Shown: positions 1 through 8,394 of the stretch, in pieces | Numbering within the stretch: position 1 is the first letter of the stretch | How the letters are laid out: every line of letters starts with the position of its first letter | Source of the DNA: Bacillota bacterium | GTDB lineage: Bacteria > Bacillota > Clostridia > Acetivibrionales > DTU013 | Length of the DNA stretch: 42,977 bases | Assembly (NCBI GenBank): GCA_023439545.1 | Contig: JAEXNT010000084.1 | Location: forward strand, 1 to 42,977 | Reading direction: 5' to 3' | Program-made: the position numbers and the translations under genes | Notes under the pieces: model-generated | The model's input: only the letters and a program-made list of their open reading frames with translations | The model's database searches: none | Told to the model about the DNA's origin: nothing

Positions 1-360
1 GAATTTACTCTTGCAAAAAGTCTGCTAATATTCCACGTTTGGTTTGTTGTACCCCAAAATGGGCTGGTTTTGTCTCCTGTCAGCTATATTTTACTCTAAA
101 AGGGTGCAATAAGCACCAAAAATAAACTTTTTAAAAGTCCGATAATTACGGATCTATCCTATGTTACTAATTCTATGGATTTTACTTGTGCAAAACGGAA
201 CTTACTTTTTCAATTGACCTTTTATGTTAATTTTCGTGGAATAGTTGTCCGGGAAACAAAATGATGTTATTATTTATTTTGGCAATCATTTCATAATATT
301 CATACATCACATATTAATAAGGCATTCCGGGGGATAATCGAACACAATATCGGAGGGAAT
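1..360. other. AT-rich upstream region, no gene seen
   Basis: I find no convincing coding sequence or RNA gene here. The stretch is more AT-rich than the coding DNA that follows and probably holds the promoter of the acyltransferase operon. TTGACC at 215-220, followed 17 bases later by TGGAAT, is a possible but weak sigma-A site. The SD for the first gene is GGAGGG at 352-357. Confidence 0.5.
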
Positions 361-1764
361 ATGGTCTTTTCCAGTTTGGTATTTTTGGTGAGGTTTTTGC
401 CTGTAACTGTGATCCTGTACGTCATTGCCCCGAATATGAAGATCAAGAACCTCGTGCTTATCGTGGCTTCACTGTTTTTTTACGCGTGGGGCGAACCTGT
501 CTGGGTAATCCTGCTGATTCTGAGCACTCTTACAGACTTCGTCTGCGGGGGCTTTGCAGGGAAGTATCAAAATACGAAAAAGGGCAAGGCATTCCTGGTG
601 GCCTCGCTGGTATTGAATCTTGGAATCCTTGCGCTTTTCAAATACGGCAATTTCTTCGTTGACAATATAAACCGGGTCCTGGGCCTGGACATTCCGAACC
701 CCGGCATATCGCTGCCGATAGGCATTTCATTCTATACGATGCAGACGATCACATACACAATTGACGCATACAGGGGGAAGGTCAAGGTACAGAAGTCATT
801 TGCCGATTTCCTGCTTTTCGTATCGATGTTCCCGCAGCTTGTGGCCGGCCCCATAGTGCGCTATGAGGAGATCGAGACCCAGCTTGCCGAAAGAAGAATA
901 ACGCTCGAAAACATATATACAGGTGTAACGCGTTTTGTGCTCGGACTTGCCAAGAAGACGCTCATTGCCAACTACGCGGGCTTCCTTGCAGCCAAATTTC
1001 TCGACGGGAACCTGCTGAGCCAATCGTCTCCCGAAGTCTGGCTGGGGCTGCTGTTTTATACATTCCAGATATACTTCGACTTTTCAGGTTACTCTGATAT
1101 GGCTATCGGCCTTGGAAGCATGTTCGGTTTCAAATTCCCCGAGAATTTCAACCATCCGTATATTTCCCAAAGTATTACCGAATTCTGGCGACGTTGGCAT
1201 ATGACGCTGAGCGGGTTCTTCAGGGACTATGTCTATATACCGATGGGCGGGAACCGGAGGCATCAATACCGGAATATCCTGATAGTGTGGATGCTGACAG
1301 GCTTCTGGCACGGCGCCAGCTGGAATTTCGTGATATGGGGCCTGTATTTTGCAGTTATTCTTATCATTGAAAAGAAATTCCTGCTGAAAGCGCTCGAAAA
1401 GGTCCCGGCAGCCTTGAGGATCGCTTACTCCTTCTTTCTTGTAATGTTCGGCTTCAACTTTTTCTATTTCACGGACCCGAACCGCAACCTTAATGCGCTT
1501 GAAGTCATGTTCGGCCTGGCCGGACAGGCTTTTACGCTTTCCGATGCATTCAAGCTTTTTGTCAATTATCTTCCGTTCATCGCCGTATGTGCTATCTGCT
1601 CCATCCCGGCCAGAAGCTATATCCTTTCCAAAGCGGGCGGGTTTGAGCTGCCCTCATGGGTAAAGACTGCCGGGATTACTGCATGCATGGCAGCTGCGCT
1701 GGTTTTATCGACCGCGAGTATCGTAAGCAACAGCTACAATCCGTTTATCTATTTCCGATTTTGA
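361..1764 (+). CDS. MBOAT-family O-acyltransferase (AlgI/DltB-like)
   Basis: This 467-residue polytopic membrane protein belongs to the membrane-bound O-acyltransferase family, whose AlgI/DltB-type members pass acyl groups, usually acetyl, across the membrane to extracellular polysaccharides or wall polymers. The family hallmarks are visible: the segment EFWRRWHMTLSGFFRDYVY with H280, then the invariant histidine H317 in FWHGASWN, and about ten hydrophobic segments along the chain. The length fits the family. The ATG is preceded by GGAGGG at good spacing. The next gene begins 16 bases after the stop and encodes a DHHW/AlgJ-like partner, so the two probably form one O-acetylation machine in one operon. 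The acceptor polymer cannot be read from the sequence. Confidence 0.93.
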   Translation: MVFSSLVFLVRFLPVTVILYVIAPNMKIKNLVLIVASLFFYAWGEPVWVILLILSTLTDFVCGGFAGKYQNTKKGKAFLVASLVLNLGILALFKYGNFFVDNINRVLGLDIPNPGISLPIGISFYTMQTITYTIDAYRGKVKVQKSFADFLLFVSMFPQLVAGPIVRYEEIETQLAERRITLENIYTGVTRFVLGLAKKTLIANYAGFLAAKFLDGNLLSQSSPEVWLGLLFYTFQIYFDFSGYSDMAIGLGSMFGFKFPENFNHPYISQSITEFWRRWHMTLSGFFRDYVYIPMGGNRRHQYRNILIVWMLTGFWHGASWNFVIWGLYFAVILIIEKKFLLKALEKVPAALRIAYSFFLVMFGFNFFYFTDPNRNLNALEVMFGLAGQAFTLSDAFKLFVNYLPFIAVCAICSIPARSYILSKAGGFELPSWVKTAGITACMAAALVLSTASIVSNSYNPFIYFRF

Positions 1765-1780
1765 AACAGGCGGGGGAACT

Positions 1781-3256
1781 ATGAAAACGAGACAGTATGC
1801 CATAATAATTTCATTTATCCTTCTTATGGCCGTGAATGTGGCATTTTCGCTATTTCAGGACAAGGACGGCTTTTCGCCGTTTGAAAACAGACAGTTAAGC
1901 GGGCCGCCTGAGGTATCGCTGGGCAGTGTTTTCAGCGGAAAACTGGGGGACGGGTATGAGAGCTATCTGCTTGACAATTTCCTTCTCAGGGATCTGACCG
2001 TTCAGGGCTATCAGGCGTATACGGATATGTTCTTTTTAGATGCGTTTCAGGAGAATGAAGATGTATTGATGGAAATAAATGTAGATGATTTTGTTACTGC
2101 AGGTGAAAATGGAAATACTGTAGCTGGACCCGGTTCGGAAAACGGACCGGATTCTGCTGATGGATCGAAAACTGCCGGGCAGAGGCGCCAGGCTCCGGGG
2201 ACAGGTCTGCAATCCGGTAGTCAGGCGGGCAGGCAGGCTATTTCCTCAACGCAGGCCGGAGCGTCGTTCGTCGGTGGTGACAGCGGCACAGAAGGACAGC
2301 CGGCTGCCCAGGAAGGAAGCGCATATGATAACGGATCCGACGCAAAGCTCAACAATTCACTTATAATATCGGGCAACAGGGTAATGATGCCGACTGGCGC
2401 AAACAACCTAGACGCCTTTGGCGGTCTGCTTGCAAAAATTGCGGAAATTCTGCCCGGAAAAGATATCTATTCGATTACAGGGCCTACAAGCGCTTCCTTC
2501 TATGCTTCTGAGAGATACAGCACCGGATCGTACGACCAGAGCAGGGCTGAAGGTAAAATAGAATCCAACGCTGCGGGCGTCAAGGTGGTGGAAGCTTACG
2601 ATGAGCTGCTGGCACACAGGGACGAAGATATTTATTTCAGATCGGACGTTCATTGGACGGCGCTCGGCGCGTATTACGCATATTCGGCCTTCTGCCGTTC
2701 TGCTGGCATTACTCCGGCAAGCCTTGAAAACGATTTTACTCCGGGTACCTACGAGCCCTTCCTGGGCGGACTGTATTCGCAAATATACAAACAGCCCCAG
2801 GCTGCAAGATTGAAAAACGATCCTGAGAAACTGGATTATTATGTTCCGAAAACCGGTTATCAGCTTACTCTTTTTGAAATGGGCAACCTGAAAGCTCCAT
2901 ATGATGTCGGCAGTATTATAAACACTGACTTTGATAGGCTCGGAGCGTACAAATATTCCTGCTTCGCCTGGGGGGACCAACGCATGGAAAGGATCACAAC
3001 AAACGCGCCCGGAGGCAGGTCGGTGTTGGTGGTCAAGGATTCCTACGGCAGCGCTTTAGTGCCGTTCCTCATCCCGAACTACTCGAAGATTTATGTCATC
3101 GATCCAAAAGGCTTCAACATCGAAGGAGCGCTTGACTTTGATGCTAAAACGCTGATCAGGGATGAGAACATAGATGATATAATATTCTGCTTCTCCATAT
3201 ACGGAAGCGGCAGGGGCATTATCCAAAACGGGCTTGAGAGCCTGTTCCTCAGGTGA
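1781..3256 (+). CDS. DHHW-family protein, partner of the MBOAT acyltransferase
   Basis: This 491-residue protein has one N-terminal membrane anchor (about residues 7-25) and an extracellular domain of the DHHW/AlgJ-AlgX type. It contains the family motif RSDVHWTALGAYY (D289, H291) and a SGNH-like KDSYGS segment near D420-S421. Such proteins act outside the membrane with MBOAT proteins to place acetyl groups on polysaccharides. It lies directly downstream of the MBOAT gene with a GGGGG-type SD. It is unusual in carrying a low-complexity Gly/Ser/Gln/Ala-rich stretch at about residues 105-187, where shorter relatives go from the membrane-proximal part straight into the catalytic domain. Family membership is well supported; the acetylated target is inferred only. 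Confidence 0.88.
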   Translation: MKTRQYAIIISFILLMAVNVAFSLFQDKDGFSPFENRQLSGPPEVSLGSVFSGKLGDGYESYLLDNFLLRDLTVQGYQAYTDMFFLDAFQENEDVLMEINVDDFVTAGENGNTVAGPGSENGPDSADGSKTAGQRRQAPGTGLQSGSQAGRQAISSTQAGASFVGGDSGTEGQPAAQEGSAYDNGSDAKLNNSLIISGNRVMMPTGANNLDAFGGLLAKIAEILPGKDIYSITGPTSASFYASERYSTGSYDQSRAEGKIESNAAGVKVVEAYDELLAHRDEDIYFRSDVHWTALGAYYAYSAFCRSAGITPASLENDFTPGTYEPFLGGLYSQIYKQPQAARLKNDPEKLDYYVPKTGYQLTLFEMGNLKAPYDVGSIINTDFDRLGAYKYSCFAWGDQRMERITTNAPGGRSVLVVKDSYGSALVPFLIPNYSKIYVIDPKGFNIEGALDFDAKTLIRDENIDDIIFCFSIYGSGRGIIQNGLESLFLR

Positions 3257-3354
3257 ACGGCGGCGGATGGAACAGGAGAAATAGTCGAATTTATCAGCAG
3301 GTCTTATACTTCCTGACATACCGTAACAGCAGCCACCGGCGCGGCAGCCGCCCA

Positions 3355-5169
3355 TTACTGCCCTGCTGCCTGTCCGCCCGCGTCTTCCTTCTGGTACTGC
3401 AGTAGATACAGAGAGTAATACATTCCCTTCCTGGCCAGCAGTTCCTGGTGATTGCCGGACTCTCTTACCCTGCCCTTGTGCAGCACGATTATGTTGTCGG
3501 CATGCTGTATCGTGGAAAGTCTGTGCGCGATGACGATATTCGTGCGGTTTCTTGTCAGCTTGGCCAATGCGTCCTGAATCAGCAGCTCTGTTTCGGTATC
3601 GATATTCGATGTGGCTTCATCGAGCACGAGCACTGCCGGATCGAACGCAAGGGCGCGCGCAAACGCGAGCAGCTGTCTTTGCCCGGCAGAGAAAGTAGAA
3701 CCACGCTCCATGACTTCCTCATCGTAGCCCGAAGGGAGCTTGCTGATGAAGCCGTCGGCATTTACATATTCGGCGACTTCCCTTATCTTTTCATCACTGA
3801 TGTTCTTTTCATTCAGCCTGATATTGTCCTTCAGCTTTCCGCTGAATAGAAAAACATCCTGGAGCACAACCCCTATAGACCTTCTGAGGTCATCCTTGCT
3901 CATATCCTTTATATTTACGCCGTCGATAAGTATCTCGCCCTTCTGTATCTCGTAAAGGCGGCTGAGCAGGCTAATTATCGAAGTCTTACCGGCGCCGGTC
4001 GCTCCTACGATTGCTACTGTCTGTCCCGGCGGCACCTTGAAGCTGACGTCCTTCAGGACCCAGTCCTCCTCGTTGTAGGCAAACCATACATTCCTGAATT
4101 CGATGCCGCCGCTCTGCGTATTTGCATCCATCGGCCGCTTACCGCCGTCTTCCTCCTCCGGCGTGTCCATTATCAGGAATATCCTCTCGGACGCGGCCAT
4201 GGAAGACTGCAGGATGTTGTACTTTTCCGCAAGGTCGTTTATAGGCTGGAACATCATGCCTATATAATTAACGAAAGCGTAAAGCACACCGAATTCGATC
4301 GCCCCCTTTATGACGTCCATGCCCCCGAACCAGATCAGCAGCGCCATTGCAAAAGAAGCGAGCATTTCTATGATGGGGCGGAACAGCCCGAAGGTCACGA
4401 CTTCGTTCATTGCCGCCTTATAGTATTCCTTTCCGGTATCATTGAAACGGTCGTAATTTTCCTTCTCGCGGCTGAACATCTGTATTATGCGCATCCCGGA
4501 AATATTCTCGGATATGGCGGAGTTGATCTTTGCCAGCGCGACGCGGACATTCCTGTAGACCTTCCTGATGCGGACCCTGAAAAATATCGTCAGCAAAATG
4601 ACTACCGGCATGACGGCAAGCGCGACGAACGTCAGCGAGGCCTTCATCCTGAACATGAATATTATGGTGCCGATCAGCACGGCAAAATCCCTCAGCAGCG
4701 TTACCAGCACGTTCGTGTACATATCGTTCAGCGTCTCGGTATCGTTTGTGACGCGTGTAACGAGCCTGCCGACAGGGTTCTTGTCAAAGAAGGAAAGAGG
4801 CATCTTCTGGAGGTGTGAGAAAAGCAGCTGCCGAATGTTGTATATTATGGACTGGCCGGCATAGCTCAGCACGTAGGTCTGGAGCAGGTTGAACACAAAG
4901 CTTCCCGCTATCAGCAGCAGGAAGATGACGCCTATGTTGTTCAGTGAAGCGACGTCGTCCTTTTTTATATATTTGTCGATTGCCACGCTCATAAGGTAAG
5001 GCCTTGCAAGGTCCGCGCCCGTCGAAGCCAGCAGCAGGAATACGGCGGCAACGAAATAGCGCCGGTATCCTGCCGCGAACTTCAGCAGCCTCTTCATCAG
5101 GCGGGAATCATAAGCTTTGGCTTCGAGCTCTTCTTCCTGGAAGCCTTTATTTTCATTATTATCGGCCAT
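3355..5169 (-). CDS. ABC exporter half-transporter, subunit with the intact catalytic Glu
   Basis: This 604-residue protein fuses a six-helix exporter domain (about residues 30-320) to an ATPase domain (about 350-590). Walker A is GATGAGKT (about 387-394). Walker B ends LVLDEATSNID with the catalytic glutamate at about 518, followed by an IAHRLS switch histidine. The signature loop is altered to FSAGQ (493-497) instead of LSGGQ. Together with the neighbouring gene, whose Walker B glutamate is replaced, this is the pattern of heterodimeric exporters such as BmrC/BmrD or YheI/YheH, in which one of the two ATP sites is degenerate. The start lies just downstream of the partner's stop (5171), so the two are co-transcribed and probably translationally coupled. 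The substrate is unknown; drug or lipid export is common in the family. Confidence 0.92.
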   Translation of the reverse strand: MADNNENKGFQEEELEAKAYDSRLMKRLLKFAAGYRRYFVAAVFLLLASTGADLARPYLMSVAIDKYIKKDDVASLNNIGVIFLLLIAGSFVFNLLQTYVLSYAGQSIIYNIRQLLFSHLQKMPLSFFDKNPVGRLVTRVTNDTETLNDMYTNVLVTLLRDFAVLIGTIIFMFRMKASLTFVALAVMPVVILLTIFFRVRIRKVYRNVRVALAKINSAISENISGMRIIQMFSREKENYDRFNDTGKEYYKAAMNEVVTFGLFRPIIEMLASFAMALLIWFGGMDVIKGAIEFGVLYAFVNYIGMMFQPINDLAEKYNILQSSMAASERIFLIMDTPEEEDGGKRPMDANTQSGGIEFRNVWFAYNEEDWVLKDVSFKVPPGQTVAIVGATGAGKTSIISLLSRLYEIQKGEILIDGVNIKDMSKDDLRRSIGVVLQDVFLFSGKLKDNIRLNEKNISDEKIREVAEYVNADGFISKLPSGYDEEVMERGSTFSAGQRQLLAFARALAFDPAVLVLDEATSNIDTETELLIQDALAKLTRNRTNIVIAHRLSTIQHADNIIVLHKGRVRESGNHQELLARKGMYYSLYLLQYQKEDAGGQAAGQ

Positions 5170-5170
5170 A

Positions 5171-7033
5171 TTATTCCGCCTCCTCTATCTCGTCCGCGAG
5201 CAGCTGTCTTGTGTACAGGCTGCTGTAATACCCTCCGAGTCCGACAAGCGAGTCGTGAGTCCCGCGTTCGATTATCCTGCCGTCGTCCAGCACTATGATC
5301 TCATCCGCATCCTTGACGGCCGAGATACGGTGTGACACGATAATGCTCGTGCGCTTCTTCATCAATACCTTGAGGTCTCCTAGTATGCCTTCCTCGGTTT
5401 TTGCGTCAACAGCCGAAAGACAATCGTCCAGTATCAGGATCGCAGGTGAACCGAGCACAGCCCTGGCTATGGCCGCACGCTGCTTCTGGCCTCCCGAAAG
5501 CGTTACGCCTCGTTCTCCTACCATCGTATCGAAGCCTCCGGGAAACTCTGCTATATTGTCATAAAGCCTTGCTGTCTTTGTCGCAGCCTCGATATCAATG
5601 TTGCTGAAACCCCTGTAAAAATCGATATTTTCCCTGATCGTGTCCGAGAAAAGGAAGGTATCCTGGGGTACGGCGCCGATACTGCCGCGCAGCACCGACA
5701 ACGGTATTTCGTTTATGTCCCTGCCGTCTATGAACAGCTTTCCCTCCGGGACCGACAAAAGGTGGGGGATCAAATTGATGAGCGTAGTTTTTCCGCTGCC
5801 GGTACGCCCTACTATGGCAAGCGTCCTGCCTTTTTCCACCTTTACGCTTATATTTTCGAGTACGGGATTGTCCGAACCGGGGTATGTAAACGTCAGGTCC
5901 CTGAATTCTATCGTACCCTCGATTCTGTCATGGATCGCATGAACCGGACCATTATTGGGTAATGAAGTCGAAACCGGGCTTGCTTCGGTTGGATCCGTAT
6001 CAGTTGGACCGGCACCGGACCGGCTTCCTCCGGCGGGATCCGACTTATCGGCTTTGGCTGCTGCGTCCGCTATTTCGGGTTTTTCGTCAAGTATCGTATT
6101 TATCCTGCTGAGCGAAACGCTGCCTCTCTGGAATATGTTTGCGACCCAGCCGAGCGCTGTGATAGGCCATATCAGCATGCCGAGGTAACTGTTGAATGCA
6201 ACGAAGCCGCCAAGCGTCAGCTGATCTCTGATTACCAGGATGCCGCCGTACCAGAGAGCTATGACAAAGGAGATCGAAGCGACCAGCGCTACGCTCGGGA
6301 ACATCAAGCTCATAAGGCGCACGAACTTAAGATTGGCTTCCTTATTGATCTTGTTGGCACGTTCAAACCTTTCGATCTCTTTTTGCTCCTGAACGAAGGA
6401 CTTGATAACGCGTATGCCTGAAAAGTTCTCCCTGGCTGTTTCCGTCAGGTTCGAGAAGGTTTCCTGCTGTCTCTGCACGGTCGACTGCATTATCCTCATA
6501 AAGAAGAACACGATGATCCCGAGTATGACAAGAGGTGCGAAACAGGCCGCAGTCAGCCTGAAGCCCGCGGTATTGAACATCATGATGAGCGCGACTATCG
6601 GGATGAGCAGGCTGTCCACCGCAAAAATTATACCCTGTCCTGTCGCCATCGTTACGTTGTTCATGTCATTCGTGGCATGCGCCATGATGTCTCCGGTCTT
6701 GTGGGTATTGAACCAGTTCATGGAAAGTTTCTGAAGGTGAGAATAGAAACGATTTCGCAAGGATAATTCGATAGACCTTGAAACTCCGAAAAGCGTGTAC
6801 CTGAAAAGGAACCTGAAAACAGCTATTCCTATGGCTATAAGCGCTATTATGATCGAAAATTCGGCAAGCTTGGAAGCTGTAAGCGTACCGTTTTCGAAAT
6901 AATCCGTGGCGTCTCCCAGTATTTTTGGCAGTACGAGCTGAAGGATATCGACTCCGAGCAGGAAGATGACGCCTATAACATATCTGTACCTGTGTTTGAA
7001 CAATAGATCCCTTATGTATCGTAAAGTCCCCAT
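5171..7033 (-). CDS. ABC exporter half-transporter, subunit with a degenerate Walker B
   Basis: This 620-residue transmembrane-ATPase fusion is the first gene of the minus-strand exporter operon. Six membrane helices span about residues 15-310. Walker A is GRTGSGKT (408-415), and a canonical signature LSGGQ lies at 512-516. Walker B reads LILDDCLSAVD, with Asp537 where the catalytic Glu should be. The degenerate ATP site of the heterodimer would therefore pair this Walker A/B with the partner's FSAGQ loop. A hydrophilic linker rich in Ala, Ser, Pro, Thr and Asp (about residues 329-372) separates the membrane and ATPase domains and is longer than usual. The ATG at 7033 is preceded by GAGGT. 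Its promoter probably has the extended -10 element at 7078-7083. Confidence 0.92.
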   Translation of the reverse strand: MGTLRYIRDLLFKHRYRYVIGVIFLLGVDILQLVLPKILGDATDYFENGTLTASKLAEFSIIIALIAIGIAVFRFLFRYTLFGVSRSIELSLRNRFYSHLQKLSMNWFNTHKTGDIMAHATNDMNNVTMATGQGIIFAVDSLLIPIVALIMMFNTAGFRLTAACFAPLVILGIIVFFFMRIMQSTVQRQQETFSNLTETARENFSGIRVIKSFVQEQKEIERFERANKINKEANLKFVRLMSLMFPSVALVASISFVIALWYGGILVIRDQLTLGGFVAFNSYLGMLIWPITALGWVANIFQRGSVSLSRINTILDEKPEIADAAAKADKSDPAGGSRSGAGPTDTDPTEASPVSTSLPNNGPVHAIHDRIEGTIEFRDLTFTYPGSDNPVLENISVKVEKGRTLAIVGRTGSGKTTLINLIPHLLSVPEGKLFIDGRDINEIPLSVLRGSIGAVPQDTFLFSDTIRENIDFYRGFSNIDIEAATKTARLYDNIAEFPGGFDTMVGERGVTLSGGQKQRAAIARAVLGSPAILILDDCLSAVDAKTEEGILGDLKVLMKKRTSIIVSHRISAVKDADEIIVLDDGRIIERGTHDSLVGLGGYYSSLYTRQLLADEIEEAE

Positions 7034-7077
7034 AAATACCTCGTATACAACGATTTTGACGTATTGGACGCCTGAAT

Positions 7078-7086
7078 ATTATACCA
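7078..7086 (-). promoter_or_regulatory. Probable extended -10 promoter of the ABC exporter operon
   Basis: On the minus strand the sequence reads TGGTATAAT, a TG-extended perfect -10 element about 45 bases upstream of the exporter start codon. No good -35 hexamer is present at 17 bases, which is tolerated in extended -10 promoters. Confidence 0.5.
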
Positions 7087-7145
7087 CATTGCCCGCTTGT
7101 TTTACCATGTTTTGCATACCTTCTGACGCTGTAGTAATTATTGCT

Positions 7146-7173
7146 TTGTTTGCATATACTTCTCTGATATAAT
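7146..7173 (+). promoter_or_regulatory. Probable sigma-A promoter of the HD-domain gene and fabZ
   Basis: TTGTTT (7146-7151) and a perfect TATAAT (7168-7173) are separated by 16 bases, with the HD gene start about 75 bases downstream. The divergent exporter promoter lies about 90 bases to the left. Confidence 0.45.
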
Positions 7174-7248
7174 AAAATATACAATACGGTATACGATCGA
7201 TCAGTTGTATTGTTTCACAAAAAGTATTATTAACGCGGAGTTTTGTTT

Positions 7249-7836
7249 ATGGGGCTTCACAATTATTTGCAAACGGTGCGCAAACTGAATAATATGGGCC
7301 GGTGGTCGACCGATTTCATGCATCAGAGGGCTACGGTCAGCGAGCATTCGTTTTTTGTAGCCCAGATAGGGCAGATGCTGGCGCTGATAGAAGAGGAGAA
7401 CGGCAACTGTATCGACTGGGGCAGGCTCTTCAAAAAGCTTATCAATCATGACGTCGTAGAAGCCATGACCGGAGATATTATAAGCACTATCAAGCACAAG
7501 AACGAACAGTTCAGGGACATGCTCGGCATGCTGGAAAAGGAAGTCGTCGAGGAGAACCTGCTCGTCAGCATGGAGGAGCCTTATAAGACCATTTACAGGA
7601 ACATGCTTTCAGACGGTAAGGACAATACGCCGGAAGGCAGGATATTACGATGCGCGGATTATATAGACGCGATTATGGAATGCGTTTATGAAGTGCGGCT
7701 GAATAATCTGGTGCCGTTCGTTGAAAAATACCACGCCATATTGAACAAGCTCGCCGAGTCGGACCTCGTCAGCGCGAAATACTTTATGGATAGAATTTTG
7801 CCTGAGCTTGTCAAGGACTGCAAGGCATTGGAATAA
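7249..7836 (+). CDS. HD-domain protein, YfbR-like 5'-nucleotidase family
   Basis: This 195-residue HD-superfamily phosphohydrolase has the metal-binding pattern expected of YfbR/YGK1-type 5'-deoxynucleotidases: H33 in VSEHSFF, the H67-D68 pair in INHDVVEA, and an Asp near 137 in CADYIDA. Relatives dephosphorylate deoxynucleoside 5'-monophosphates; the exact substrate here is not proven. I chose ATG 7249 over the TTG at 7243 because the GGAG at 7237-7240 is 8 bases from the ATG but only 2 from the TTG. It is followed 22 bases later by fabZ, with which it probably shares a transcript. Confidence 0.8.
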   Translation: MGLHNYLQTVRKLNNMGRWSTDFMHQRATVSEHSFFVAQIGQMLALIEEENGNCIDWGRLFKKLINHDVVEAMTGDIISTIKHKNEQFRDMLGMLEKEVVEENLLVSMEEPYKTIYRNMLSDGKDNTPEGRILRCADYIDAIMECVYEVRLNNLVPFVEKYHAILNKLAESDLVSAKYFMDRILPELVKDCKALE

Positions 7837-7858
7837 ATAACTTATACGAGGTGTAGAC

Positions 7859-8305
7859 ATGCTAACTAACGTCGATATCAAGAAAATAATACCACACAGG
7901 TATCCATTCCTGCTGGTGGACCGGGTTATAGAAATCGAGCCTGGCAAAAGGGCAGTAGGCATCAAGAACGTGACTGCCAACGAACCGTTCTTCCAGGGGC
8001 ATTTCCCGGATTTCGCAATCATGCCGGGAGTACTTATAGTCGAAGCGCTGGCACAGACTGCCGGTATATGCGTAAATGCGGAAACCGCAGCGGACGGCTC
8101 CGGTGAGGCAAAACTCGGCGTTTTTGCTAGTATCGATGAAATGAAATTCAAATATCAGGTCACCCCGGGCGACACTCTCCGTTTAGAGGCTGAAATACTG
8201 TCGTCTAAAATGGGTATTGTCAAGGCTAAGGTGAAAGCCACCGTTGAAGGAAAAACGGCAGCGGAAGGCGAGATACGCTTCGCCATGACTACAGTGAAAA
8301 AATGA
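7859..8305 (+). CDS. fabZ: 3-hydroxyacyl-ACP dehydratase FabZ
   Basis: FabZ removes water from beta-hydroxyacyl-ACP in the elongation cycle of type II fatty acid synthesis in the cytoplasm. This 148-residue hot-dog-fold protein opens with the family hallmark IIPHRYPFLLVDRV. It carries the catalytic histidine H48 in FFQGHFPDF and glutamate E62 in GVLIVEALAQTAG. Length and motifs are normal. The SD GAGGTG sits just before the ATG. No other fatty-acid gene is adjacent, so fabZ is detached here from the usual fab cluster. Transcription runs into the bidirectional terminator at 8350-8383, facing murC. Confidence 0.95.
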   Translation: MLTNVDIKKIIPHRYPFLLVDRVIEIEPGKRAVGIKNVTANEPFFQGHFPDFAIMPGVLIVEALAQTAGICVNAETAADGSGEAKLGVFASIDEMKFKYQVTPGDTLRLEAEILSSKMGIVKAKVKATVEGKTAAEGEIRFAMTTVKK

Positions 8306-8349
8306 GTTGGGGAAAATGGGATAGGTCCCTGTCCCTCTGTCTCATAAAA

Positions 8350-8383
8350 AAATCGCAGGTGCGTCGTGCCCTTGCGATTTTTT
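8350..8383. terminator. Bidirectional rho-independent terminator between fabZ and murC
   Basis: AAATCGCA (8350-8357) pairs perfectly with TGCGATTT (8373-8380). The hairpin has an A-run on the left and a T-run on the right, so it can stop both fabZ (plus) and murC (minus) transcripts. Confidence 0.85.
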
Positions 8384-8394
8384 ATGCTTTTATT

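Noticed and set aside
2408..2980. 190-codon minus-strand frame inside the DHHW gene
   Set aside because: The plus-strand frame has clear domain motifs; this one is an antisense shadow without motifs.
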